From Palsa-892 sp963751615 (GTDB lineage Bacteria; Pseudomonadota; Alphaproteobacteria; Rhizobiales; Xanthobacteraceae), in assembly GCA_963751615.1 (NCBI GenBank), contig CAVVVG010000006.1, positions 248,001 through 312,000 of the forward strand: a DNA stretch of 64,000 bases, given 5' to 3'. The notes below the pieces were generated by a model. The model ran no database searches, had not been told where the DNA came from, and saw only the letters and a list, made by a program, of their open reading frames with translations. A program made the translations under genes and the position numbers. Positions within the stretch are counted from its first letter, which is position 1, and each line of letters opens with the position of its first letter. This document shows positions 51,698 to 61,206 of the stretch, in pieces.

Positions 51698-54600
51698 CTA
51701 CATCTCGTGCACGGCCATCACGCCCGGCACGGCTTTCATGGCACCAGCAATTTGCGGGGAAATCGGATAGCGACCAGGCAATCTTACCTCCACCTCAGAG
51801 CCATCCGTCAGTGCAAGTACAAAGCTGACCTCACCCTGCGCCGTACCTTTGGCGGCAGCCTGTAGACCAAGGCGCTTTGTAACGAGCTCGATCGGCTCCG
51901 AAGAATTAAGGAATACGCGCAAGCCGCGCTGACCTTTGGAGGCAGCGGCATCAAGCGACTCCACGCTGTGGATGCGCACTCGCACATCCTCTCCCTGCAA
52001 TTCGGCACCGACCTGGATAATAACTGCGCTACCCGGCTCGAGCAGATCACGATATTGCGCGAGACCTTCGGCGAAAATCACCGCTTCATAATGCCCGGTT
52101 GGGTCCGAAAAACCGATGATGCCCATCTTGGCACCGGATTTGATCCTCTTTTCTTGCCGCGAAACGACGGTCGCCGCGAGCCTGCCAGCCGAACCGCCAC
52201 CGCGCACCGCGCGCGCGAAGTCAGTCCATTGCTGTACGCGCAACCGCGACAGCGCCGCTTGATAGTCATCAAGCGGATGGCCGGACAGGAAAAATCCAAT
52301 CGCATCATATTCACGCTTCAGGCGCTCAGCCGGTAGCCACGGGGACGCGTCGGGTAAATGGAACGCTACCCGCACGGGGCCGCCGCCAAAAAGTTGCTTT
52401 TGGCCAGAAGCCGCATCAGCGCCACTTCGTTGCGCATGCGAATGCAACGTATCGACTGATGCGAAAGCACGCGCGCGGTTTGGCTCAAGGCAGTCGAGTG
52501 CGCCCGCGGCTGCGAGACACTCGAGCGTACGCTTGTTCAACGCGCGCGCTTCGATACGACTGGCAAAATCAGATAGATCACTGAACGGTTTCGAGCCCCT
52601 TCCTCTAATGATCGCATCGACTGCCTGCGCGCCCACACCCTTGATCGCGGCGAGCGCGTAAATAATTTTTCCGTCCCTCGCCTCGAACTCACGGTCCGAA
52701 TGATTGACCGAGGGCGCCACAACTTCGATCCCGAGCCGTATGGCCTCGCGGCGGAAATCCGCTAGTTTGTCGGTATTATCGATATCTAGCGTCATTGATG
52801 CTGCCAGGAACTCGACCGGATACTTCGCCTTCAAATACGCGGTTTGATAGGCGACAAGCGCATAGGCTGCAGCATGGCTCTTGTTGAACCCGTATTCGGC
52901 AAAGCGCTCCAGCAGGTCAAAAATCGCATCGGCTTGATCTCGCCTGACGCCCCGCTCCATTGCTCCGCTGACGAAACGCTGACGTTGGGCGCGCATCTCG
53001 CTGCGGATCTTTTTGCCCATCGCGCGCCGCAAAAGATCAGCTTCACCAAGCGAATAGCCTGCAAGTAGCTGCGCTGCCTGCATCACCTGTTCCTGATAGA
53101 CGATGACGCCGAAAGTTTCGCGCAAAACAGTTTCCAGTTTGGGGTGGATATAGTCCGGCTTTTCCTGTCCATGTTTACGCGCGTTATATGTCGGGATGTT
53201 CGCCATTGGCCCTGGTCGGTAGAGCGCCACAAGCGCAATGATGTCCTCGAAACGGTCAGGCCGCATATCGACCAACGCCTTGCGCATGCCCGTGCTTTCA
53301 ATCTGAAACACCCCAACTGTATCGCCTCTCGAAATCATCGCATATGGTTTCGGGTCATCGAGCGGAATAGATTGAATATCGATTTCGACGCCGCGCTTTT
53401 TGAGCAGCTTCACCGCCGTTTCGATGACTGTCAGCGTTTTGAGGCCGAGAAAGTCAAATTTCACAAGTCCAGCCAACTCGACCCACTTCATGTTGAATTG
53501 CGTTACCGGCATACTTGATTTCGGGTCACGATAGAGCGGTACCAATTCGACAAGCGGTCGGTCACCGATAACGATACCTGCGGCATGAGTCGAAGCGTGT
53601 CGATAGAGTCCCTCGAGTTTCAGCGCAATATCGAATGCACGTTTCACCCGCGCATCTTCTTTGCGGGCTTCCTGCAAACGGGGCTCGTCCTCAATCGCCC
53701 GCGAAAGCGTCACCGGATTTGTCGGATTGATCGGGATCAGCTTACACAATCGGTCAACCTGTCCATAAGGCATCTCAAGTACACGTCCTACGTCACGCAT
53801 CACGCCGCGCGCCTGTAGCGAACCGAACGTAATGATTTGCGCAACCTGCTCACGCCCGTAACGTTCTTGCACGTAACGAATTACTTCGTCGCGTCGGTTT
53901 TGGCAGAAATCGATGTCAAAATCCGGCATCGAAACGCGCTCGGGATTGAGAAAGCGCTCGAACAACAGTCCGAACCTCATTGGATCGAGATCGGTAATCG
54001 TGAGCGCGTAAGAGACAAGCGAGCCTGCGCCAGAGCCGCGGCCCGGACCAACCGGAATACCCTTCGCTTTCGCCCACTGAATGAAATCGGCGACGATCAA
54101 AAAATAACCAGAATATTCCATTCGGGTAATAACGCTCAATTCAAACGTTAGACGCTCCTGATATTGCGCTTCCGTGAAGTCCGTGGCCAAACCATGCACG
54201 TCGATACGACGCCTGAGTCCTTTTTCGGCGCGGGTTTTCAACTCTGCAACTTCATCGATCACTTTTCCGCCGATCGAAAAGCGAGGAAGTATCGGCGGGC
54301 GGCTTTTTGGCCAAAAGGAGCAGCGTCTCGCGATTTCCACCGTCGAAGCAAGCGCATCCGGCAGGTCGGCGAAAAGTTTGACCATTTCCGCGCGCGTCTT
54401 AAATCGATGTTCGGGGGTTAACTGGCTGCGGTCGTTTTCGGAAACCAACCGCCCCTCTGCGATGCAAATCAGCGCATCGTGCGCTTCGTAATCCTCGCGC
54501 GTCGAGAAATGCGGCTCATTAGTGGCGACAAGTGGCAGTTGGGCTGCGAATGCAAGTTCAATGAGCGTGGGCTCGACGGCGCGTTCCAATTCCAGTCCGT

Positions 54601-55153
54601 GCCGCTGCAATTCGACGTAAAACCGATCATCAAAGATTTTCACAAATTGCTCAAGGCGCTTCCTCGCGAGATCAACATGTCCTGAAGCAATATCACGGTC
54701 GATCGGTCCGCCGGGTCCTCCCGTAAGCAAGATAATGCCAGCAGAATGAAGCTTCAACCATTCAATGGTTATATGTGGCTCAGAGTTTTCGGGCACGCTG
54801 AGATGGCTCTTCGAAACAAGTGCCATCAATTCACGATAACCTTGTTCATTAGCTGCCAACAGAACAATCTTAGGTAGTTTTCGGGGACTGGCCCCGTTTT
54901 TCGCGGGCGGCTCATCGCCGAAAACAATCGATAGCGAGCAACCAATGATCGGCTGAATGCCTGACCGGGACATCTTTTCGGCAAATTCAAGAGCGCCGAA
55001 AAGATTTCCTGTATCCGTCAGCGCCAATGCTGGCTGCTTGTCTGCCTTCGCAAGTTCGGCGAGTTGCGTGATTCTGAGCGCACCTTCTAGCAACGAAAAA
55101 GCCGAGTGCGTATGAAGGTGGATAAAGCCCACCTCGTTGGTAGGGTCGGTCAA
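51698..55153 (-). CDS. dnaE: DNA polymerase III alpha subunit
   Basis: About 1151 residues, the DnaE1 replicase. An N-terminal PHP domain (FIHLHTHSAFSLLEGAL) is followed by the polymerase core with catalytic aspartates in SMPDFDIDFCQNRR and the fingers segment KSHAAAYALVAYQTAYLKAK. A helix-hairpin-helix region (YALAAIKGVGAQAVDAII) and an OB fold (VRGGGSAGRLAATVVSRQEK) follow. The start is uncertain: TTG 55153 has GGAG 7 bases upstream and is preferred, while TTG 55177 and a downstream GTG are alternatives. No ATG gives a full PHP domain. Confidence 0.95.
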   Translation of the reverse strand: MTDPTNEVGFIHLHTHSAFSLLEGALRITQLAELAKADKQPALALTDTGNLFGALEFAEKMSRSGIQPIIGCSLSIVFGDEPPAKNGASPRKLPKIVLLAANEQGYRELMALVSKSHLSVPENSEPHITIEWLKLHSAGIILLTGGPGGPIDRDIASGHVDLARKRLEQFVKIFDDRFYVELQRHGLELERAVEPTLIELAFAAQLPLVATNEPHFSTREDYEAHDALICIAEGRLVSENDRSQLTPEHRFKTRAEMVKLFADLPDALASTVEIARRCSFWPKSRPPILPRFSIGGKVIDEVAELKTRAEKGLRRRIDVHGLATDFTEAQYQERLTFELSVITRMEYSGYFLIVADFIQWAKAKGIPVGPGRGSGAGSLVSYALTITDLDPMRFGLLFERFLNPERVSMPDFDIDFCQNRRDEVIRYVQERYGREQVAQIITFGSLQARGVMRDVGRVLEMPYGQVDRLCKLIPINPTNPVTLSRAIEDEPRLQEARKEDARVKRAFDIALKLEGLYRHASTHAAGIVIGDRPLVELVPLYRDPKSSMPVTQFNMKWVELAGLVKFDFLGLKTLTVIETAVKLLKKRGVEIDIQSIPLDDPKPYAMISRGDTVGVFQIESTGMRKALVDMRPDRFEDIIALVALYRPGPMANIPTYNARKHGQEKPDYIHPKLETVLRETFGVIVYQEQVMQAAQLLAGYSLGEADLLRRAMGKKIRSEMRAQRQRFVSGAMERGVRRDQADAIFDLLERFAEYGFNKSHAAAYALVAYQTAYLKAKYPVEFLAASMTLDIDNTDKLADFRREAIRLGIEVVAPSVNHSDREFEARDGKIIYALAAIKGVGAQAVDAIIRGRGSKPFSDLSDFASRIEARALNKRTLECLAAAGALDCLEPNRARAFASVDTLHSHAQRSGADAASGQKQLFGGGPVRVAFHLPDASPWLPAERLKREYDAIGFFLSGHPLDDYQAALSRLRVQQWTDFARAVRGGGSAGRLAATVVSRQEKRIKSGAKMGIIGFSDPTGHYEAVIFAEGLAQYRDLLEPGSAVIIQVGAELQGEDVRVRIHSVESLDAAASKGQRGLRVFLNSSEPIELVTKRLGLQAAAKGTAQGEVSFVLALTDGSEVEVRLPGRYPISPQIAGAMKAVPGVMAVHEM

Positions 55154-55241
55154 AACGGCGCTCCGATTCTGTGTCAACTATCGTTGCGCGATCCGAGCAA
55201 TGAGTCGAGCCACATTCCACGATACGGCCAGTACTTGTGGA

Positions 55242-55928
55242 CTAATCAAGTTCAACCACCGCGCCATCCCTGATCGTCACACGCCTGTGCATGCGGGCGG
55301 CGAGGTCCATGTTATGTGTCGCGATAATCGCTGCAAAACCGGACGCATTCACAAGCTTACTCAGCGTCGCAAAAACATGATCGGCCGTCGTCGGATCGAG
55401 ATTTCCCGTCGGTTCGTCGGCAAGCAGGATACGTGGAGCATTCGCGACCGCCCGCGCAATGGCCACACGTTGTTGCTCGCCCCCGGACAATTCGGCCGGC
55501 CGGTGTTCCAATCGCCTGCCAAGACCAAGAAACGTAAGCAGTTCCATGGAGCGTTTACGTGCTTCACGCTTATCGAGACCGCAAATCATCTGCGGCAGCA
55601 TTACGTTTTCGAGCGCAGAAAATTCCGGCAGCAAATGATGAAACTGGTACACGAAACCAATCTCCGTCCGGCGAATACGGGTCCGATCGGCGTCAGGCAA
55701 TCCCGTTGTACCTTGACTGCCGACAAAAACTTCTCCGCCGTCGGGATGTTCGAGCAGTCCGGCAATCTGCAGCAGTGTCGATTTCCCTGCCCCCGACGGA
55801 GCGACCAATGCCACAGACTCGCCGGGCCAAACAGACAAAGTAACATTCCGCAAAATTTCGAGGACGGCATCGCCTTGCCGGTAACGCCGTTGAACGGCTT
55901 CGAGATGCAAGGCGGGCTGCTCGGCCAT
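55242..55928 (-). CDS. lolD: Lipoprotein-releasing ABC transporter ATPase LolD
   Basis: 228-residue ATPase: Walker A APSGAGKSTLL, a Q-loop in FVYQFHHLLPEFSALENV (a LolD-like feature), signature LSGGEQQRVAIARAV, Walker B ILLADEPTGNLD. It drives release of lipoproteins from the inner membrane with the LolC/E subunit encoded upstream. ATG 55928 is used; a GTG at 55937 overlapping the permease stop as GTGA is also possible. Confidence 0.95.
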   Translation of the reverse strand: MAEQPALHLEAVQRRYRQGDAVLEILRNVTLSVWPGESVALVAPSGAGKSTLLQIAGLLEHPDGGEVFVGSQGTTGLPDADRTRIRRTEIGFVYQFHHLLPEFSALENVMLPQMICGLDKREARKRSMELLTFLGLGRRLEHRPAELSGGEQQRVAIARAVANAPRILLADEPTGNLDPTTADHVFATLSKLVNASGFAAIIATHNMDLAARMHRRVTIRDGAVVELD

Positions 55929-55933
55929 CAATT

Positions 55934-57202
55934 TCACTCGTAACGAAGCGCCTCAACCGGATCGAGCCGCGCCGCGCGCCAGGCGGGATAGAGCGTTGCG
56001 ACAAAAGACAGCAAGAGAGCCATCAGAAGCACTGCGATCGTTTCGGTCGAGTCGATATCCGCGGGTAGCTTGCTCAAATAATAAAGCTCAGGCGAAAACA
56101 ATTCGGTGGATGAAAGCCATGACACGAAGCGGCGAATGTCTTCGATATATATGCAGATAATCATTCCCATTGTGAATCCGACGACCGTCCCTACCATCCC
56201 GATGCTCGAGCCAGTGATCAAAAAAATGCGCAGGATCGCTCCCTTTGTGGCCCCCATCGTGCGTAATATCGCAATGTCGTGACCTTTGTCTTTCACAAGC
56301 ATGATAAGACCCGAAACGATATTCAGCGCCGCCACCAGCACAATGAGCGTCAGGATCAGGAACATCACATTGCGCTCAACCTGCAGCGCATTGAAAAACG
56401 TCGCGTTTCGTTGGCGCCAATCGACGAGAAATACCGAACGTCCAGCTTTCTCATTGATGAGTTTGCGGAAATTTTCGATCTGATCGGGGTTATTGGTGTA
56501 GACCTCGATCGCACTTACATCACCAGCACGGTTGAAATAGCTTTGCGCTTCGGAAAGCGGCATGAATACGAATACCTGATCGTATTCTGACATGCCGATT
56601 TCGAATAGACCGGCAATTTTGTAAGTCTTGATTCGAGGCGTTGTTCCCATAGGCGTTACAGCGCCGCGCGGTGCAACCAGCGTCACTTGATCGCCAGTTC
56701 GCACGGAAAGCTGGTCCGCGAGACGCTTGCCAATCAGCACACCCTGGCCAGCGTCGAATCCTTCGAGCGTTCCACCTTTCATATTTGGTACAATTGCTGG
56801 TAGACGTTTCAAATCCTCTTCACGGATACCGCGCACCAATACGCCACCGGCACTAAACGGCGAGGATGCGAGCGCCTGTCCCTCTACCAGAGGAACGGCA
56901 AGCGTTATGCCCTTGATGTCCTCGATACGCTTCGCGACCTCGGCAAAATCCGTTAGCGGGTTTTCCAATGGTTGCACCAGCACATGGCCGTTTAGGCCAA
57001 GAATTTTGGACAGCAATTCCTTTCGGAAACCGTTCATCACCGCCATTACGATGATGAGCGTTGCGACGCCAAGCATGATTCCGAGAAATGAAAAACCAGC
57101 AATAACTGAAATGAACCCTTCCTTTCGCCGCGCCCGCAAATAGCGAAGCGAAAGCATCCACTCGAAGGGAGCGAACGGTAACGTGCCAGTCGGTGCCGCC
57201 AT
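55934..57202 (-). CDS. lolC: Lipoprotein-releasing permease LolC/LolE family
   Basis: About 422 residues in the LolC/E plan: an N-terminal helix after EWMLSLRYLRARRKEGFISV (FSFLGIMLGVATLIIVMAVMNG), a periplasmic domain of about 200 residues, and three C-terminal helices with the MacB-like FtsX domain (LTLIVLVAALNIVSGLIML, KGHDIAILRTMGATKGAI). A single gene suggests a homodimeric LolF-type permease, so the C/E label is formal. ATG 57202 has GAGGA 5 bases upstream; an ATG at 57217 sharing one base with the proS stop is an alternative. Confidence 0.93.
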   Translation of the reverse strand: MAAPTGTLPFAPFEWMLSLRYLRARRKEGFISVIAGFSFLGIMLGVATLIIVMAVMNGFRKELLSKILGLNGHVLVQPLENPLTDFAEVAKRIEDIKGITLAVPLVEGQALASSPFSAGGVLVRGIREEDLKRLPAIVPNMKGGTLEGFDAGQGVLIGKRLADQLSVRTGDQVTLVAPRGAVTPMGTTPRIKTYKIAGLFEIGMSEYDQVFVFMPLSEAQSYFNRAGDVSAIEVYTNNPDQIENFRKLINEKAGRSVFLVDWRQRNATFFNALQVERNVMFLILTLIVLVAALNIVSGLIMLVKDKGHDIAILRTMGATKGAILRIFLITGSSIGMVGTVVGFTMGMIICIYIEDIRRFVSWLSSTELFSPELYYLSKLPADIDSTETIAVLLMALLLSFVATLYPAWRAARLDPVEALRYE

Positions 57203-57216
57203 ATAATCCTCGGGCA

Positions 57217-58539
57217 TTACTGCGTGAGCCGCGCAAGCACGTCCGCTGGCGAGACGAGTTCGCGCGATCCGTTCGAGCGACGTTTGAGTTCAATCTTGCC
57301 GTCCGCAAGCCCTTTTGGACCGACCAGTACCTGCCAAGGTAGCCCGATCAAGTCCATGCTCGCAAACTTGGCCCCCGCCCGTTCGTCTGTGTCATCATAG
57401 AGCACATCGACCCCGCGCGCATTCAATTCACTGTAGAGTTTTTCACAGGCCGCATCGGTCGCTGTATCCCCTTGTTTGAGATTGAGAATGCCCACTTTAA
57501 AGGGCGCAACTGATTCGGGCCATTTAATTCCGGCCTCGTCGTGGCTAGCCTCGATGATTGCAGCCACAAGGCGGGTCGGACCAATGCCATAAGAACCCAT
57601 GTGAACCGGCAAGTTCGTGCCGTCAGGCGCAGCGACCGTCGCCTTCATCGGTTCAGAGTATTTCGTTCCGAAATAGAAAATATGGCCAACTTCGATTCCG
57701 CGCGCCGATAATCTTTTTGCCTCGGGAATATTTTCGAAAGCTGCCTTGTCATGTTTCTCGGAGGTTGCCGCATACAGCGATGTCCACTTATCGACAATCT
57801 TCTGCATCCCGCCGGCATTTTGAAAATCGACATCCGCACCCGGAATTCTGAAATCAAGATAGTCGCGGTGACAAAACACTTCGCTTTCGCCCGTCGAGGC
57901 AAGAATGATGAATTCATGCGATAAATCTCCGCCGATTGGGCCCGTATCGGCAACCATTGGAATCGCTTGCAAACCCATCCGCGAAAATGTGCGGAGATAT
58001 GCTGTGAACATCTTGTTGTAAGAATGACGCGAGCCAGCCGCATCGGTGTCAAATGAATAGGCATCCTTCATCAGGAATTCGCGCGAACGATAGACGCCAA
58101 AACGGGGCCGCATTTCGTCACGGAATTTCCACTGCAAGTGATAAAGATTCAGTGGAAGTTGCTTGTACGACTTCACATAGGCCCGGAAGATTTCCGTAAT
58201 CATCTCTTCGTTAGTCGGCCCATACAGCATCTCGCGTTGATGACGATCGGCAATACGCAACATCTCGTTACCGTAGTCGTCGTAACGGCCGCTTTCGCGC
58301 CAAAGCTCCGCCGACTGAATGGTCGGCATCAGCATTTCAATGGCCCCTGCGCGGTTCTGCTCCTCTCGCACGATCTGGCAGACCTTCTGCAGTACACGCA
58401 TACCGAGAGGTAGGAATGCATAAATTCCAGCCGCTTCTTGCCGAATCATTCCCGCCCGCAACATCAAGCGATGCGAGACAATTTCGGCCTCCTTTGGCGT
58501 TTCGCGTAAAATCGGTAGGAAGTAACGTGACAATCGCAT
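57217..58539 (-). CDS. proS: Prolyl-tRNA synthetase, short alphaproteobacterial type
   Basis: 440-residue class II synthetase. It has motif 1 around GIYAFLPLGMRVLQKV, motif 2 in QWKFRDEMRPRFGVYRSREFLMKDAYSF, motif 3 in GSYGIGPTRLVAAIIE, and an anticodon-binding C-terminus with DDTDERAGAKF. It lacks the roughly 180-residue INS editing domain of E. coli ProRS, so mischarged Ala-tRNA(Pro) would need a free-standing editing factor (inference). ATG 58539 has GAAGG 7 bases upstream; the frame to 58569 is not credible. Confidence 0.96.
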   Translation of the reverse strand: MRLSRYFLPILRETPKEAEIVSHRLMLRAGMIRQEAAGIYAFLPLGMRVLQKVCQIVREEQNRAGAIEMLMPTIQSAELWRESGRYDDYGNEMLRIADRHQREMLYGPTNEEMITEIFRAYVKSYKQLPLNLYHLQWKFRDEMRPRFGVYRSREFLMKDAYSFDTDAAGSRHSYNKMFTAYLRTFSRMGLQAIPMVADTGPIGGDLSHEFIILASTGESEVFCHRDYLDFRIPGADVDFQNAGGMQKIVDKWTSLYAATSEKHDKAAFENIPEAKRLSARGIEVGHIFYFGTKYSEPMKATVAAPDGTNLPVHMGSYGIGPTRLVAAIIEASHDEAGIKWPESVAPFKVGILNLKQGDTATDAACEKLYSELNARGVDVLYDDTDERAGAKFASMDLIGLPWQVLVGPKGLADGKIELKRRSNGSRELVSPADVLARLTQ

Positions 58540-58782
58540 CGAGAGCCTTCGATTCGGGCTTAATCGCAAGCCCGGACGAGTGAATGCACAAGATTTCAGA
58601 ATGACAAGAGCCGGTTACGCCGGCACCTTAAATTGAATGTTGCGACGCGGAGTCTTACATGCGGCGCAAGAATGACAGGCTGACGCTGTTCGGTCTAGTT
58701 TGCCCACCCGGGTTCTGAGATCCAGGTTTGGGGAGGAAACGTTTACTAAGACAGCGCGTCAAAATGCGACGCGGCAAAGAGC

Positions 58783-58828
58783 AAAAAAAAGCCTGCGGGC
58801 GAGCCAAAAGCTCGCCCGTTTCTTTTCT
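58783..58828 (-). terminator. Intrinsic terminator after the DUF1467 gene
   Basis: A perfect 9-bp stem (CGGGCGAGC at 58796-58804 with GCTCGCCCG at 58810-58818, 5-base loop) is followed on the minus strand by a short GC-rich spacer and eight consecutive T. It lies 6-50 bases after the DUF1467 stop, closing the nuo-birA-rnj-mce transcript. A TTTCTTTT run on the plus side means it could also stop transcription in the other direction. The 240 bases between it and proS (58540-58782) hold the proS upstream region and no gene. Confidence 0.85.
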
Positions 58829-58833
58829 GGCAG

Positions 58834-59109
58834 TCAATTGGCGGGGGGAATCAAGCCAACTGGTATTAGATTAGCGTTGATAAACCCGGCAGCCCAGATC
58901 GCGTAGCCGGCAAACATTAACAACGCGGAAATGATGGTCGTCGCGATTGCCTTCTGCAACAACAATGGATGCGCAGGTGCTCCCGGATCGCTTCCGCGCG
59001 TAATTTCGCCCGCTTCTTGCTGGCTCTTCACGCCCCACGGCAGAACGGCAAATAGTACAGTCCACCAGACCACAAAATAGATCGCGGCACCAAGCACAAT
59101 CGATTTCAT
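58834..59109 (-). CDS. DUF1467 family membrane protein
   Basis: 91 residues with two membrane helices (about 5-25, AIYFVVWWTVLFAVLPWGV, and 55-75, ATTIISALLMFAGYAIWAAG) joined by a conserved loop VKSQQEAGEITRGSDPGAPA. DUF1467 is restricted mainly to alphaproteobacteria and its function is unknown. It shares one base with the mce stop (TGATG), so it is translationally coupled, and it ends the operon. Confidence 0.9.
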   Translation of the reverse strand: MKSIVLGAAIYFVVWWTVLFAVLPWGVKSQQEAGEITRGSDPGAPAHPLLLQKAIATTIISALLMFAGYAIWAAGFINANLIPVGLIPPAN

Positions 59110-59513
59110 CAGGCCTGCTCCAGTTCCACCAGCGTGCCCAAAAAATCCTTCGGGTGCAGAAAGAGAACTGGTTTGCCGTGCGCACCGATTTTGGGTTCTC
59201 CGTCACCGAGGAAGCGCGCGCCGTGCGCTTTCAACTGATCGCGCGCCTTCAGAATGTCGGCGACCTCATAGCAAATATGATGGATGCCACCGTCAGGATT
59301 GCGTTCGAGAAACTTGGCAATCGGCGAATTCGTGCCGAGCGGTTGGAGCAGCTCGATTTTCGTATTGGGAAGATTGATGAAAATCGTATTCACTCCGTGA
59401 TCCGGCTGCGGCACCAGTTTTGACACTTCTGCCCCAAGCGTCTTGCGATAAACATCGGCCGCGGCCTGAATATCCTTCACGGCAATTGCAACGTGATTGA
59501 GACGACCGATCAT
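59109..59513 (-). CDS. mce: Methylmalonyl-CoA epimerase
   Basis: 134-residue VOC protein with the epimerase pattern: RLNHVAIAVKDIQAAADVYR with the first His ligand, TKIELLQPLG, GGIHHICYEVADI, and the C-terminal GTLVELEQ with the last Glu ligand. It interconverts (S)- and (R)-methylmalonyl-CoA in propionyl-CoA use. AGGAG lies 6 bases before ATG 59513. Its place after rnj is conserved in this order. Confidence 0.93.
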   Translation of the reverse strand: MIGRLNHVAIAVKDIQAAADVYRKTLGAEVSKLVPQPDHGVNTIFINLPNTKIELLQPLGTNSPIAKFLERNPDGGIHHICYEVADILKARDQLKAHGARFLGDGEPKIGAHGKPVLFLHPKDFLGTLVELEQA

Positions 59514-59531
59514 AGGCTTCTCCTGCCTAAT

Positions 59532-61202
59532 TTATACCTGCAACACCATGACGTGGCACACTGGCTTTTTGCCCCATGCGGCATTGACGCTGCCCCTTAC
59601 GGAGCGAGAAACTGCCTCTTCGACGGCATCAGGATCTCGGCGTCGCGGCTTCGGCAGGGATTCAAGTGCATCGTATACTGCATCGATGACAACCGTCTCC
59701 ATCGGTTGATCCGCCCGCGCAAATTCCGGAAGTCCGGTAAGTTCCACTATGGGATCGCCGATGATCTCACCACGCGAGCCAAGCGCAAGAGCAACCGAAA
59801 CCACGCCCGCAAAACCGAGTTTCCTGCGCTCCGAAACCGTGCGGGCCTGTGCATCGACCAATAGATTCCCGTCGCGATAAATACGGCCAGCGGTTACTGC
59901 GTCTATAACGGTCGCCGGTCGGGGCACCAGCCGTAGAACATCACCATCGCCGCAAAGCGCGACTTCCTTTATACCCTCAGCGCGTGCAAGCGCCGCATGT
60001 TCCGACAGATGCAGAGCTTCGCCGTGAACGGGCACCGCGACTTCGGGCTTGAGCCATTGGTAGAGCGCCGTCAATTCGCCACGCCTTGGGTGGCCGGAAG
60101 CGTGCACAAGCTCGGTCCGATCGGTGATAACCTTCAAACCTCGCCGGATCATTTCATTCAAAATGCGATTTACGGCCTTTTCGTTGCCCGGAATAGTGCG
60201 CGACGAAAAAATCAGAATATCGCCCTGATCAAGTTCGATATCTGGATGGTCGTCGTCCGCTATCCGCGCAAGCGCCGCGCGCGGTTCACCCTGACTTCCA
60301 GTCAGCAGTACAACCACCTTGTCTCGCGGCAGCGTGGAATATGCGTCGACCCCACGAAATTGCGGCACGCCATCGAGCAATCTCAACTCGCGGGCAACAT
60401 TGACAATCCGCTCCATCGCGCGACCGACAACGACAACCTCGCGGTCTGCTGCTGCAGCCGCGAGCGCGGCAGAGCGTAGCCGCGCGACATTAGAGGCAAA
60501 GGTCGTGACAGCCACGCGGCCCTTCGCCTGCTTGACGATTTCCAATAGGCTTTTGGCAACATCCGTTTCCGAAGGAGATTGACCTTCGCGTATCGCGTTC
60601 GTGGAATCGCAAACAACAGCACGGACACCCTCTTCTCCAAGCGAGCGAAACCTTTTCTCGTCGGTGATGCCCCCGACTACAGGAGTCAGATCGAGCTTCC
60701 AGTCGCCGGTGTGTACGACCAGCCCCAACCGAGTACGAATGGCCAGTGCATTACTTTCCGGGATCGAATGTGCAACCGGGATGAATTCGACATTGAACGA
60801 GCCTATATCAATCCTTGCATTCGGCTGAACAATGTTGATCGGAATTCTGGGGGCGTTTAGCTCCATAGTGCGCTTGGAATCGATCAGTGCAGCAGTGAAA
60901 GGTGTCGCATACACGGGCGCCTGCAGCCTGGGCCAAAGATCAAAGATGGCTCCGATATGGTCTTCATGGCCATGCGTGAACACGATTCCCTTAAGGTTTT
61001 GCCGTTCGCTTTCCAAAAATTGGATATCCGGCAAAATGATATCTATGCCTGGCAGCTCCGCATCGGCAAACGAAATGCCCATATCGACACATAACCATTC
61101 GCGCGAACGGCCAGAGCCGAGACCGTAAAGTGAGAGATTCATACCGATCTCGCCAACTCCGCCGAGAGGAACGAATACAAACTCGTCATGTTGCTTTGCC
61201 AC
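59532..61202 (-). CDS. rnj: Ribonuclease J
   Basis: 556 residues: a metallo-beta-lactamase core with PLGGVGEIGMN, the zinc-binding VFTHGHEDHIGA, HTGDWKLD, a beta-CASP domain (VAVTTFASNVARLRSAA, VLLTGSQGEPRAAL, SSRTIPGNEKAVN, VHASGHPRRGE) and a C-terminal domain. It is a 5'-3' exonuclease and endonuclease processing mRNA and rRNA; alphaproteobacteria often have it together with RNase E. The start is GTG at 61202, 4 bases after birA. Confidence 0.95.
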   Translation of the reverse strand: MAKQHDEFVFVPLGGVGEIGMNLSLYGLGSGRSREWLCVDMGISFADAELPGIDIILPDIQFLESERQNLKGIVFTHGHEDHIGAIFDLWPRLQAPVYATPFTAALIDSKRTMELNAPRIPINIVQPNARIDIGSFNVEFIPVAHSIPESNALAIRTRLGLVVHTGDWKLDLTPVVGGITDEKRFRSLGEEGVRAVVCDSTNAIREGQSPSETDVAKSLLEIVKQAKGRVAVTTFASNVARLRSAALAAAAADREVVVVGRAMERIVNVARELRLLDGVPQFRGVDAYSTLPRDKVVVLLTGSQGEPRAALARIADDDHPDIELDQGDILIFSSRTIPGNEKAVNRILNEMIRRGLKVITDRTELVHASGHPRRGELTALYQWLKPEVAVPVHGEALHLSEHAALARAEGIKEVALCGDGDVLRLVPRPATVIDAVTAGRIYRDGNLLVDAQARTVSERRKLGFAGVVSVALALGSRGEIIGDPIVELTGLPEFARADQPMETVVIDAVYDALESLPKPRRRDPDAVEEAVSRSVRGSVNAAWGKKPVCHVMVLQV

Positions 61203-61206
61203 TCAA

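Noticed and set aside
60148..60165. TTCATTCAAAATG inside rnj, resembling one kdsA operator dyad
   Set aside because: It lacks the right-hand half of the dyad (AATGCG instead of AATGAA) and encodes conserved RNase J residues, so it is a chance match.
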